From Axinella damicornis (lineage: Eukaryota; Porifera; Demospongiae; Axinellida; Axinellidae), in NCBI GenBank assembly GCA_963931865.1, contig OZ007513.1, positions 13,157,894 to 13,221,893 of the forward strand: 64,000 nt of DNA, in the 5' to 3' direction. The position numbers and the translations under genes are program-made. Below are positions 42,987-57,418 of the stretch, piece by piece. The notes under the pieces were generated by a model. The model made no database searches. It was given only the letters and a program-made list of their open reading frames with translations, and was not told the origin of the DNA. Within the stretch, counting starts at the first letter, position 1. Every line of letters begins with the position of its first letter.

Positions 42987-44392
42987 CATTGGCCTTGCTA
43001 ACATCCAGGGAAGCTAACATGTCAAACACTTCCTCTTCTGTGCACAAGAAGTCCTCAGGGCACTCGTTCATTCCTTCATTGTTGATGCTGTCACCACTCG
43101 ACAAGGGTGGTTGGGCCTTGTTAAAACACTCAGAAAAGTACTGATTAAGCATTGTAGCCTTGTCAGAGTTCTTGATCGCAGTAACATTGTTTCTTTCCAG
43201 TACTGGAATGGAGCTTGTGGACTTTGTCATCAACTTCACTGTTTTCCAGAACTGCTTAGGGTTGGATGGATCGAGTTTCCTGAAGTAGTGTTTTTTGGCT
43301 CTTCGTAGTTCCTGTACAACGTTGTTCCTGACTTGCTTGTATTTTTGGTAAATGGCGGGATTACCAATTTTCCTGGCACGCTTGTAGAGACTATTCCTTT
43401 TCCTCATACCTCTGGTCAGTTTAGTTGTCATCCACGGCAGGTTTCTTCTCTTGGGTAGGACCTTCTTTGGAATGCATTCCTCGATTATCTCCATGAATTT
43501 TGTTTGCCAGTTGTGCAGAGAATCATTGATGTCATCACCAAGCAGGGCATCCCAGTTTGTATCGTCAATTAACCTACAAGCCTTGGTAAAATCAGCTTGT
43601 GCGTATTTCCATATAGCTCTTTTGTTATTAGTTGCAGGCCTTTTGACAGATCTCCATTTTAAGCTCACAAACAGACCAGAGTGGTCGGAGTTTGCCAAAG
43701 GTGGGACGATCGAGCACTCATGGAGCTGCTGAGGATTGGACAGTAGGACTAAGTCAATCAGTGACGCACCTCCATTCGCAGCAACATGGGTTGGTTGTGA
43801 TACCACCTGGGTGAAGTTAAAACTGCACAAAATGCTAGAAAGTTGGTGATACAAAAAATATTGGGTATTTAAAAAATTTACATTAAAATCTCCAATTAGT
43901 ACAAAGTTCATAAAAAGAGAAGGATCCAATTGCTCTAAAACAGACTGCAAGTTATCAAAAATAACAGATGTGGAACTAGGTGGTCTATAAAATAATCCTA
44001 TACAATACCTGAGATTGACATTGTTTACAGAAATAAGCAAAAGCTCTAAATCAGAAGGGCCAGAAGACAATACTTGAGTCTGTAGTGAACACCTGACATA
44101 CATCAATACACCCCCACCATGTCTGTTTCTATCTAAACGTGTAATACAATAGCCAGGGATTGTGAGCTCATCATTGGATATACCACTGTCCAGCCAAGTT
44201 TCAACAATGCACACAATGTCTGGCAGCTGTGCAGCACAGAGGACACGGAGATAATCTAACTTAGGGAGCAAACTACGTGCGTTAAAATAAAGAATCTGTA
44301 ACTGGTTAGCTAATGAGTCAGGGCGGACACCCCGCACGGGACACTTCTCAGTTACCTCTGGGATAAAAAAGAACTCTCTCCAGGCACAGCGT
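42987..44392 (-). pseudogene. APE endonuclease and RT N-terminus of LINE copy C
   Basis: A long uninterrupted frame: LQILYFNARSLLPKLDYL, DIVCIVETWLDSG, HGGGVLMYV, LFYRPPSS, LIGDFNVNF, GGASLIDLVLL, LANSDHSGL, then RRNLPWMTTKLTRGMRKRNS and SLDVSKANG, where the composite element begins. The endonuclease domain seems intact, unlike copy B. The frame opens after an in-frame TAA at about 44390 without an obvious ATG, so the true start is unknown. The frame running past 42986 into the insertion is not part of the protein. Confidence 0.85.
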
Positions 44393-44395
44393 AGT

Positions 44396-45255
44396 TAAGG
44401 ACTGGGTACAGAAATGGCGTGAGTCTCACCCCAAAAGGTGTGAGTCTCACCAGGAAAGGTGTGATCACACCTTTATGCTCCTCCTAGTGGAGCGGGCCCC
44501 ACATATTGTGGTGATGTAATCCATCACTTCATATTAGCACTTTGATTATCACATAATAATATTGAGAAGGAGCAACAGAGGGCCAGAGATATGAAGAACA
44601 GAGAGATCTATATCTATGGTCAAATGCTCGACAACAAAGATGTCTGCAATCCAAGAATCCATCCAGCCACAGCAACAGCATGCCCGAGAAAGCCAGTCAT
44701 CAAGCAGAGAGGAGCATACACATTGCAATCTTGAATGCGGGAAGATACAAACTATAGGCCTAGTTCATTCCACACTAAATAATTAAATGCAGTCTTGTGA
44801 GTCAGTTGTAAAAGTTAATAGTGGCAAGTGGATCTTGATAAACCAAGACTAGTACTATAATTATGCAAGGTGAACACGGCAAGCTATCTATGCATGGGAC
44901 AGTGATGACTGGGCGGGGGCAATTACTGTAGTGCAACGAGCTATCTGCGTAGCGCGTGTGGAGGTAACGAACGGCGTTTGAAATGCCGCTTGCTTCTCAG
45001 GAGATACTGAAGTATACGTTGCTGCTTTGTTGCTGAATGGGAGAGACCGCATCAGAAGCGTAGTCTAGCGGGTTAGAAAGCTATCGCGCGCTGGAGAAAG
45101 CGAAGCCTTAATCCGAGAAGCGCTACTCCGTCCAAGCCGCTTAGAACGAAGCTCGCATACATTGACAGCTTTTCGTTCGGCTAGCTACCTTCTATGTTGA
45201 CGCTCACCGATATAGTTCACCGTCATCAATGTAGTTGTATCACTGTAGTTTTAGC
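44396..45255. other. No gene recognised
   Basis: Sequence between LINE copy C and the satellite. Near 44418-44475 the phrase GTGTGAGTCTCACC occurs in tandem variants with GGTGTGATCACACC, a small palindromic patch. No coding signal is seen. Confidence 0.45.
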
Positions 45256-46253
45256 TATACAGACACTGAGATACAGTACTCAGACACTGAGATACAGTAC
45301 TCAGACACTGAGATACAGTACTCGGACACTGAGATACAGTACTCAGACACTGAGATACAGTACTCAGACACTGAGACACAGTACTCAGACACTAAGACAC
45401 ATTACTCAGACACTGAGATACAGTACTCGGACACTGAGATACAGTACTCAAACACTGAGATACAGTACTCAGACACTGAGATACAGTACTCAGACACTGA
45501 GATACAGTACTCAGACACTGAGATACAGTACTCAGGCACTGAGATACAGTACTCAGACACTAAGATACATTACTCAGACACTGAGATACAGTATTCGGAC
45601 ACTGAGATACAGTACTCAGACACTGAGATACAGTATACTCAGACACTGAGACACAGTACTCAGACACTAAGATACATTACTCGGACACTGAGATACAGTA
45701 CTCAGACACTGAGACACAGTACTCAGACACTGAGACACAGTACTTAGACACTAAGACATATTCCTTAGACACTGAGATACAGTACTCGAACACTGAGATA
45801 CAGTACTCAGACACTGAGTACAGTACTCAGTCACTGATACAGTACTCAGACACTAAGACACATCACTCAGACACTGAGATACAGTACTCGGACACTGAGA
45901 TACAGTACTCAGACACTGAGATACAGTACTCAGACACTAAGATACAGTACTCAGACACTGAGATACAGTACTCAGACACTGAGATACATTACTCAGACAC
46001 TGAGATACAGTACTCGGACACTGAGATACAGTACTCAGACACTGAGATACAGTACTCAGACACTGAGATGGAGTTCTCAGACACTGAGACACAGTACTCA
46101 GACACTAAGATACATTACTTAGACACTGAGATATAGTACTCAGACACTGAGACACAGTACTCAGACACTAGGACACATTACTCAGACACTGAGATACAGT
46201 ACTTGGACACTGAGATACAGTACTCAGACGCTGAGATACAGTACTCAGACACT

Positions 46254-46694
46254 GTGTCTGAGTAATGTGTCTTAGTGTCTGAGAACTGTGTCTCAGTGTC
46301 AGAGTACTGAATCTCAGTGTCTGAGTAATGTATCTTAGTGTCTAAGTACTGTGTCTCAGTGTCTGAGTACTGTATCTCAGTGTCTGAGTACTGTATCTCA
46401 GTGTCCGAGTACTGTATCTCAGTGTCTGAGTACTGTATCTCAGGGTCCGAGTACTGTATCTCAGTGTCTGAGTAATGTGTCTTAGTGCCTGAGTACTGTA
46501 TCTCAGTGTCTGAGTACTTTGTCTCAGTGTCTGAGTACTGTATCTCAGTGTCTGAGTACTGTATCTCAGCGTCTGAGTACTGCATCTCAGTGTCTGAGTA
46601 CTGTATCTCAGTGTCTGAGAACTGTATCTCAGTGTCTGAGTACTGTATCTCAGTGTCTGAGTACTGTATCTCAGTGCCTGAGTACTGTATCTCA
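46254..46694 (-). repeat. Inverted satellite block 1
   Basis: Units run in the opposite orientation to the rest. The left switch is the palindrome CTCAGACAC-T-GTGTCTGAG centred on 46253; the right switch is CTGTATCTCATGAGATACAG centred on 46694/46695. Confidence 0.92.
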
Positions 46695-47263
46695 TGAGAT
46701 ACAGTACTCAGACACTGAGATAACAGTACTCAGACACTGAGATACAGTACTCAGACACTGAGATACAGTACTCAGACACTGAGATACAGTACTCAGACAC
46801 TGAGTTGCAGTACTCAGACACTGAGATACAGAACTCAGACACTGAGATACAGTACTCAGACACTGAGATAGAGTTCTCAGACACTGAGATACAGTACTCA
46901 GACACTGAGATACAGTACTCAGACGCTGAGATACAGTACTCAGACGCTGAGATACATTACTCAGACACTGAGACACAGTACTCAGACACTGAGATACAGT
47001 ACTCAGACACTGAGATACAGTTCTCAGACACTGCGATACAGTACTCAGACACTGAGATACAGTACTCAGACACTGAGATACAGTACTCAGACACTGAGAC
47101 ACAGTACTCAGACACTAAGATACATTACTTAGACACTGAGATATAGTACTCAGACACTGAGACACAGTACTCAGACACTAGGACACATTACTCAGACACT
47201 GAGATACAGTACTTCGACACTGAGATACAGTACTCAGACGCTGAGATACAGTACTCAGACACT

Positions 47264-47720
47264 GTGTCTGAGTAATGTGTCTTAGTGTCTGAGAACTGTG
47301 TCTCAGTGTCAGAGTACTGAATCTCAGTGTCTGAGTAATGTATCTTAGTGTCTACTGTGTCTCAGTGTCTGAGTACTGTATCTCAGTGTCCGAGTACTGT
47401 ATCTCAGTGTCTGAGTAATGTGTCTTAGTGTCTGAGTACTGTATCTCAGTGTCTGAGTACTGTATCTCAGTGTCTGAGAACTGTATCTCAGTGTCTGAGA
47501 ACTGTATCTCAGTGTCTGAGAACTGTATCTCAGTGTCTGAGTACTTATCTCAGTGTCTGAGCACTGTATCTCAGTGTCTGAGTACTGTATCTCAGTGTCT
47601 GAGTACTGTATCTCAGTGTCTGAGTACTGTATCTCAGTGTCTGAGAACTGTATCTCAGTGTCTGAGTACTGTATCTCAGTGTCTGAGTACTGTATCTCAG
47701 TGCCTGAGTACTGTATCTCA
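47264..47720 (-). repeat. Inverted satellite block 2
   Basis: The same two switch palindromes recur, centred on 47263 and 47720/47721. With the forward block beside it this makes an alternating unit. The right switches of blocks 1 and 2 and the left switches of blocks 2 and 3 are 1026 bp apart. Confidence 0.92.
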
Positions 47721-48289
47721 TGAGATACAGTACTCAGACACTGAGATAACAGTACTCAGACACTGAGATACAGTACTCAGACACTGAGATACAGTACTCA
47801 GACACTGAGATACAGTACTCAGACACTGAGTTGCAGTACTCAGACACTGAGATACAGAACTCAGACACTGAGATACAGTACTCAGACACTGAGATAGAGT
47901 TCTCAGACACTGAGATACAGTACTCAGACACTGAGATACAGTACTCAGACGCTGAGATACAGTACTCAGACGCTGAGATACATTACTCAGACACTGAGAC
48001 ACAGTACTCAGACACTGAGATACAGTACTCAGACACTGAGATACAGTTCTCAGACACTGCGATACAGTACTCAGACACTGAGATACAGTACTCAGACACT
48101 GAGATACAGTACTCAGACACTGAGACACAGTACTCAGACACTAAGATACATTACTTAGACACTGAGATATAGTACTCAGACACTGAGACACAGTACTCAG
48201 ACACTAGGACACATTACTCAGACACTGAGATACAGTACTTCGACACTGAGATACAGTACTCAGACGCTGAGATACAGTACTCAGACACT

Positions 48290-48726
48290 GTGTCTGAGTA
48301 ATGTGTCTTAGTGTCTGAGAACTGTGTCTCAGTGTCAGAGTACTGAATCTCAGTGTCTGAGTAATGTATCTTAGTGTCTACTGTGTCTCAGTGTCTGAGT
48401 ACTGTATCTCAGTGTCTGAGTACTGTATCTCAGTGTCCGAGTACTGTATCTCAGTGTCTGAGTACTGTATCTCAGGGTCCGAGTACTGTATCTCAGTGTC
48501 TGAGTAATGTGTCTTAGTGTCTGAGTACTGTATCTCAGTGTCTGAGTACTTTGTCTCAGTGTCTGAGTACTGTATCTCAGTGTCTGAGTACTGTATCTCA
48601 GCGTCTGAGTACTGCATCTCAGTGTCTGAGTACTGTATCTCAGTGTCTGAGAACTATATCTCAGTGTCTGAGTACTGTATCTCAGTGTCTGAGAACTGTA
48701 TCTCAGTGCCTGAGTACTGTATCTCA
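48290..48726 (-). repeat. Inverted satellite block 3
   Basis: Switch palindromes are centred on 48289 and 48726/48727. A second small palindrome follows at 48767/48768, with a short GAGTACAGTACTGAGTAC stretch between them. After it the array stays in forward orientation to the window end. Confidence 0.9.
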
Positions 48727-51700
48727 TGAGATACAGTACTGAGTACAGTACTGAGTACTGTATCTCATGAGATACAGTACTCAGACACTGAGATACAGTA
48801 CTCAGACACTGAGATACAGTACTCAGACACTGAGATACAGTACTCAGACACTGAGATACAGTTCTCAGACACTGAGATACAGTACTCAGACACTGAGGTG
48901 CAGTACTCAGACGCTGAGATACAGTACTCAGACACTGAGATACAGTACTCAGACACTGAGATACAGTACTCAGACACTGAGATACAGTACTCAGACACTG
49001 AGATACAGTACTCAGACACTAAGACACATTACTCAGACACTGAGATACAGTACTCGGACCCTGAGATACAGTACTCAGTGACTGAGATACAGTACTCGGA
49101 CACTGAGATACAGTACTCAGACACTGAGATACAGTACTCAGAAACTGAGACACAGTACTCAGACACTAAGATACATTACTCAGACACTGAGATTCAGTAC
49201 TCTGACACTGAGACACAGTTCTCAGACACTAAGACACATTACTCAGACACTGAGATACAGTACTCAGACACTGAGATACAGTGCTCAGACACTGAGGTAC
49301 AGTACTCAGACACTGAGATACAGTACTCAGACACTGAGATACAGTACTCAGACACTGAGTAACAGTACTCAGACACTGAGATACAGTACTCAGACACTGA
49401 GATACAGTACTCAGACACTGAGATAGAGTTCTCAGACACTGAGATACAGTACTCAGACACTGATACAGTACTCAGACACTGAGATACAGTACTCAGACAC
49501 TGAGACACAGTACTCAGACACTAAGATACATTACTTAGACACTGAGATATAGTACTCAGACACTGAGACACAGTACTCAGACACTAGGACACATTACTCA
49601 GACACTGAGATACAGTACTTGGACACTGAGATACAGTACTCAGACGCTGAGATACAGTACTCAGACACTGAGATACAGTACTCAGACACTGAGATACAGT
49701 ACTCAGACGCTGAGATACAGTACTCAGACACTGAGATAAAGTTTTTAGACGCTGAGATACAGTACTCAGACACTGAGATACAGTACTCAGACACTGAGCA
49801 ACAGTACTCAGACACTGAGATACAGTACTCAGACACTTAGATACAGTACTCAGACACTGAGATACAGTACTCAGACACTGAGATACAGTACTCAGACACT
49901 GAGATACAGTACTCAGACACTGAGACACAGTACTCAGACACTAAGACACATTACTCAGACACTGAGATACAGTACTCGGACACTGAGATGCAGTACTCAG
50001 ACACTGAGATACAGTACTCAGACACTGAGATACAGTACTCAGACACTGAGATACAGTACTCAGACACTGGGATACAGTACTCAGGCACTGAGATACAGTA
50101 CTCAGACACTAAGATACATTACTCAGACACTGAGATACAATATTCGGACACTGAGATACAGTACTCAGACACTGATACAGTACTCAGACACTGAGACACA
50201 GTACTCAGACACTAAGATACATTACTCAGACACTGAGGTACAGTACTCAGACGCTGAGATACAGTACTCAGACACTGAGATAAAGTTCTCAGACAATGAG
50301 ATACAGTACTCAGACACAGAGATACAGTACTCAGACACTTAGATACAGTGCTCAGACACTGAGATACAGTACTCAGACACTGAGATACAGTACTCAGACA
50401 CTGAGATACAGTACTCAGACACTGAGACACAGTACTCAGACACTAAGATACATTACTCAGACACTGAGATTCAGCACTCTGACACTGAGACAGTTCTCAG
50501 ATACTAAGACACATTACTCAGACACTGATATACAGTACTCAGACATTGAGATACAGTACTCAGACACTGAGATACAGTACTCAGACACTGAGATACAGTT
50601 CTCAGACACTGAGATACAGTACTCAGACACTGAGATGCAGTACCCAGACGCTTAGATACAGTACTCAGACACTGAGATACAGTACTCAGACACTGAGATA
50701 CAGTACTCAGACACTTAGATACAGTACTCAGACACTGAGATACAGTACTCAGACACTGGGGTACAGTACTCAGGCACTGAGATACAGTACTCAGACACTA
50801 AGATACATTACTCAGACACTGAGATACAGTATTCGGACCCTGAGATACAGTACTCAGACACTGATACAGTACTCAGACACTGAGATACAGTACTCAGACA
50901 CTGAGACACAGTACTCAGACACTAAGATACATTACTTAGACACTGAGATATAGTACTCAGACACTGAGACACAGTACTCAGACACTAGGACACATTACTC
51001 AGACACTGAGATACAGTTCTTGGACACTGAGATACAGTACTAAGTCGCTGAGATACAGTACTCAGACACTGAGATACAGTACTCAGACACTGAGATACAG
51101 TACTCAGACGCTGAGATACAGTACTCAGACACTGAGATAAAGTTCTCAGACACTGAGATACAGTACTCAGACACTGAGATACAGTACTCAGACACTGAGA
51201 TACAGTACTCAGACACTGAGATACAGTTCTCAGACACTGAGATACAGTACTCAGACACTGAGGTGCAGTACTCAGACGCTGAGATACAGTACTCAGACAC
51301 TGAGATACAGTACTCAGACACTGAGATACAGTACCCAGACACTAAGACACATTACTCAGACACTGAGATACAATACTCGGACCCTGAGATACAGTACTCA
51401 GTCACTGAGATACAGTACTCGGACACTGAGATACAGTACTCAGACACTGAGATACAGTACTCAGAAACTGAGACACAGTACTCAGACACTAAGATACATT
51501 ACTCAGACACTGAGATTCAGTACTCTGACACTGAGACACAGTTCTCAGACACTAAGACACATTACTCAGACACTGAGATACAGTACTCAGACACTGACAT
51601 ACAGTGCTCAGACACTGAGGTACATTACTCAGACACTGAGATACAGTACTCAGACACTGAGATACAGTACTCAGACACTGAGTAACAGTACTCAGACACT

Positions 51701-54700
51701 GAGATACAGTACTCAGACACTGAGATAGAGTTCTCAGACACTGAGATACAGTACTCAGACACTGATACAGTACTCAGACACTGAGATACAGTACTCAGAC
51801 ACTGAGACACAGTACTCAGACACTGAGATACAGTATTCAGACGCTGAGATACAGTACTCAGACACTGAGATAAAGTTCTTAGACGCTGAGATACAGTACT
51901 CAGACACTGAGATACAGTACTCAGACACTGAGCAACAGTACTCAGACACTGAGATACAGTACTCAGACACTTAGATACAGTACTCAGACACTGAGATACA
52001 GTACTCAGACACTGGGGTACAGTACTCAGGCACTGAGATACAGTACTTAGACACTAAGATACATTACTCAGACACTGAGATACAGTATTCGGACCCTGAG
52101 ATACAGTACTCAAACACTGATACAGTACTCAGACACTGAGATACAGTACTCAGACACTGAGACACAGTACTCAGACACTAAGATACATTACTTAGACACT
52201 GAGATATAGTACTCAGACACTGAGACACAGTACTCAGACACTAGGACACATTACTCAGACACTGAGATACAGTTCTTGGACACTGAGATACAGTACTCAG
52301 TCGCTGAGATACAGTACTCAGACACTGAGATACAGTACTCAGACACTGAGATACAGTACTCAGACGCTGAGATACAGTACTCAGAAAATGAGATAAAGTT
52401 CTCAGACACTGAGATACAGTACTCAGACACTGAGATACAGTACTCAGACACTGAGCTACAGTACTCAGACACTGAGATACAGTACTCAGACACTGAGATA
52501 CAGTACTCAGACACTGAGATACAGTACTCAGACATTGAGATACAGTACTCAGACACTGAGATACAGTACTCAGGCACTGAGATACAGTACTCAGACACTG
52601 AGATACAGTACTCAGACACTGAGATACAGTACTCAGACACTGAGATGCAGTACTCAGACGCTGAGATACAGTGCTCAGACACTGAGATACAGTACTCAGA
52701 CACTAAGACACATTACTCAGACACTGAGATACAGTACTCGGACCCTGAGATACAGTACTCAGACACTGAGATACAGTACTCGGACACTGAGATACAGTAC
52801 TCAGACACTGAGATACAGTACTCAGGCACTGAGATACAGTACTCAGACACTGAGATACAGTACTCAGACACTGAGATGCAGTACTCAGACGCTGAGATAC
52901 AGTGCTCAGACACTGAGATAGTGTACTCAGACACTAAGACACATTACTCAGACACTGAGATACAGTACTCGGACCCTGAGATACAGTACTCAGACACTGA
53001 GATACAGTACTCGGACACTGAGATACAGTACTCAGACACTGAGATACAGTACTCAGAAACTGAGACACAGTACTCAGACACTAAGATACATTACTCAGAC
53101 ACTGAGATTCAGTACTCTGACACTGAAACACAGTTCTCAGACACTAAGACACATTACTCAGACACTGAGATACAGTACTCAGACACTGAGATACAATGCT
53201 CAGACACTGAGATACAGTACTCAGACACTGAGATACAGTACTCAGACACTGAGATACAGTACTCAGACACTGAGTAACAGTACTCAGACACTGAGATACA
53301 GTACTCTGACACTGAGATACAGTACTCAGACACTGAGATAGAGTTCTCAGACACTGAGATACAGTACTCAGACACTGAGATACAGTACTCAGACACTGAG
53401 ATACAGTACTCGGACACTGAGATACAGTACTCAGACACTGAGATACAGTTCTCAGACACTGAGATACAGTACTCAGACACTGAGATACAGTACTCAGACA
53501 CTGAGATACAGTACTCAGACACTGAGATACAGTGCTCAGACACTGAGATAAGTACTCAGACACTGAGATACAGTTCTCAGACACTGAGATACAGTTCTCA
53601 GACACTGAGATACAGTTCTCAGACACTAAGATACAGTACTCAGACACTGAGATACAGTACTCAGACACTAAGACACATTACTCAGACACTGAGATACAGT
53701 ACTCGGACCCTGAGATACAGTACTCAGACACTGAGATACAGTACTCGGACACTGAGATACAGTACTCAGACACTGAGATACAGTACTCAGACACTGAGAT
53801 AGAGTTCTCAGACGCTGAGATACAGTACTCATACGCTGAGATACAGTACTCATACACTGAGATAAAGTTCTCAGACACTGAGATACAGTACTCAGACACT
53901 GAGATACAGTACTCAGACACTTAGATACATTACTCAGACACTGAGGTACAGTACTCAGACACTGAGATACAGTACTCAGACGCTGAGATAGAGTTCTCAG
54001 ACACTGAGACACAGTACTTAGACACTAAGACATACTCCTTAGACACTGAGATACAGTACTCGGACACTGAGATACAGTACTCAGACACTGAGATACAGTA
54101 CTCAGACACTGAGACAGTACTCAGACACTAAGATACATTACTCAGACACTGAGATTCAGTACTCTGACACTGAGACACAGGTCTCAGACCCTAAGACACA
54201 TTACTCAGACACTGAGATACAGTACTCAGACACTGAGATACAATACTCAGACACTGAGATACAGTACTCAGACACTGAGATACAGTACTCAGACACTGAG
54301 ATACAGTACTCAGACACTGAGTTACAGTACTCAGACACTGAGATACAGTACTCAGACACTGAGATACAGTACTCAGACACTGAGATTCAGTACTCAGACA
54401 CTGAGACACAGTACTCAGACACTAAGACACAATACTCAGACACTGAGATACAGTACTCGGACACTGAGATACAGTACTCAGACACTGAGATACAGTACTC
54501 AGACACTAAGATACATTACTCAGACACTGAGATACAGTACTCGGACACTGAGACACAGTACTCGGACACTGAGATACAGTACTCAGACACTATGATACAT
54601 TACTCCGACACTGAGATAGAGTACTCGGACACTTAGACACAGTACTCGGACACTGAGATGCAGTACTGGACCCTGAGATACAATGCTCAGACACTGAGAC

Positions 54701-57247
54701 ACAGTACTCAGACACTAAGACACAATACTCAGACACTGAGGTACAGTACTCGGACCCTGAGATACAGTTCTCAGACACAGAGATACAGTACTCAGACACT
54801 GAGATACAGTACTCTGACACTGAGATACAGTACTCAGACACTGAGATACAGTACTCAGACACTGAGATGCAGTACTCAGACGCTGAGATACAGTGCTCAG
54901 ACACTGAGATACAGTACTCAGACACTAAGACACATTACTCAGACACTGAGATACAGTACTCGGACCCTGAGATACAGTACTCAGACACTGAGATACAGTA
55001 CTCGGACACTGAGATACAGTACTCAGACACTGAGATACAGTACTCAGGCACTGAGATACAGTACTCAGACACTGAGATACAGTACTCAGACACTGAGATG
55101 CAGTACTCAGACGCTGAGATACAGTGCTCAGACACTGAGATAGTGTACTCAGACACTAAGACACATTACTCAGACACTGAGATACAGTACTCGGACCCTG
55201 AGATACAGTACTCAGACACTGAGATACAGTACTCGGACACTGAGATACAGTACTCAGACACTGAGATACAGTACTCAGAAACTGAGACACAGTACTCAGA
55301 CACTAAGATACATTACTCAGACACTGAGATTCAGTACTCTGACACTGAAACACAGTTCTCAGACACTAAGACACATTACTCAGACACTGAGATACAGTAC
55401 TCAGACACTGAGATACAATGCTCAGACACTGAGATACAGTACTCAGACACTGAGATACAGTACTCAGACACTGAGATACAGTACTCAGACACTGAGTAAC
55501 AGTACTCAGACACTGAGATACAGTACTCTGACACTGAGATACAGTACTCAGACACTGAGATAGAGTTCTCAGACACTGAGATACAGTACTCAGACACTGA
55601 GATACAGTACTCAGACACTGAGATACAGTACTCGGACACTGAGATACAGTACTCAGACACTGAGATACAGTTCTCAGACACTGAGATACAGTACTCAGAC
55701 ACTGAGATACAGTACTCAGACACTGAGATACAGTACTCAGACACTGAGATACAGTGCTCAGACACTGAGATAAGTACTCAGACACTGAGATACAGTTCTC
55801 AGACACTGAGATACAGTTCTCAGACACTGAGATACAGTTCTCAGACACTAAGATACAGTACTCAGACACTGAGATACAGTACTCAGACACTAAGACACAT
55901 TACTCAGACACTGAGATACAGTACTCGGACCCTGAGATACAGTACTCAGACACTGAGATACAGTACTCGGACACTGAGATACAGTACTCAGACACTGAGA
56001 TACAGTACTCAGACACTGAGATAGAGTTCTCAGACGCTGAGATACAGTACTCATACGCTGAGATACAGTACTCATACACTGAGATAAAGTTCTCAGACAC
56101 TGAGATACAGTACTCAGACACTGAGATACAGTACTCAGACACTTAGATACATTACTCAGACACTGAGGTACAGTACTCAGACACTGAGATACAGTACTCA
56201 GACGCTGAGATAGAGTTCTCAGACACTGAGACACAGTACTTAGACACTAAGACATACTCCTTAGACACTGAGATACAGTACTCGGACACTGAGATACAGT
56301 ACTCAGACACTGAGATACAGTACTCAGACACTGAGACAGTACTCAGACACTAAGATACATTACTCAGACACTGAGATTCAGTACTCTGACACTGAGACAC
56401 AGGTCTCAGACCCTAAGACACATTACTCAGACACTGAGATACAGTACTCAGACACTGAGATACAATACTCAGACACTGAGATACAGTACTCAGACACTGA
56501 GATACAGTACTCAGACACTGAGATACAGTACTCAGACACTGAGTTACAGTACTCAGACACTGAGATACAGTACTCAGACACTGAGATACAGTACTCAGAC
56601 ACTGAGATTCAGTACTCAGACACTGAGACACAGTACTCAGACACTAAGACTCAATACTCAGACACTGAGATACAGTACTCGGACACTGAGATACAGTACT
56701 CAGACACTGAGATACAGTACTCAGACACTAAGATACATTACTCAGACACTGAGATACAGTACTCGGACACTGAGACACAGTACTCGGACACTGAGATACA
56801 GTACTCAGACACTATGATACATTACTCCGACACTGAGATAGAGTACTCGGACACTTAGACACAGTACTCGGACACTGAGATGCAGTACTGGACCCTGAGA
56901 TACAATGCTCAGACACTGAGACACAGTACTCAGACACTAAGACACAATACTCAGACACTGAGGTACAGTACTCGGACCCTGAGATACAGTTCTCAGACAC
57001 AGAGATACAGTACTCAGACACTGAGATACAGTACTCTGACACTGAGATACAGTACTCAGACACTGAGACACAGGACTCAGACACTAAGATACATTACTCA
57101 GACACTGAGATTCAGTACTCTGACACTGAGACACAGTTCTCAGACACTAAGACACATTACTCAGACACTGAGATACAGTACTCAGACACTGAGATACAGT
57201 ACTCAGACACTGAGATACAGTACTCAGACACTGGGATACAGTACTCA

Positions 57248-57418
57248 CAGGCCGTTCGGTTTCAAGCAACGCACGGTAAGCTTATTGCGAGCTGAGGAGG
57301 CCAGGCTAGGAGTTGCAAAGTAGCGGCAGCAAGTGGGTAAGGAGGAAAATAAAGCGATGAAGAAGCAAAAGGGGGGGGCATCGGCCCCCGATGCCCCCCC
57401 CCCCTAGATCCGCCCCTG
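57248..57418. mobile_element. 171-bp hAT-like insertion in the satellite (copy 1)
   Basis: Non-satellite sequence starting CAGGCCGTTCGG and ending GATCCGCCCCTG, bordered on both sides by AGTACTCA. An 8-bp duplication with CAG...CTG ends fits hAT elements, and GGGGCGGATCTAG (minus strand) is a common hAT-type terminus. The left end matches poorly beyond CAGG. AGTACTCA is part of the satellite unit, so the duplication is suggestive, not decisive. Confidence 0.65.

Larger units (their letters stand above)
39328..44395 (-). mobile_element. LINE copy C: near-complete CR1/L2/Jockey-like element split by two insertions
   Basis: One element on the minus strand in three blocks: endonuclease to RT start (44395-42996), a short RT piece (42338-42229) and RT to 3' end (40672-39328). 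They join in protein order: ...SLDVSKANG / PDGISAKMLK-like then LTKLFNISISTGIFPE / KVSSVVPIPKANDRASPTNYRPISLL. The insertions are a composite TIR element (42348-42986, 9-bp duplication CATTGGCCT) and LINE copy D (40673-42228). Removing them leaves about 2.9 kb. The 3' end is a short repeat tail (TAAATAATG type). No ORF1 was recognised upstream. Confidence 0.85.
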
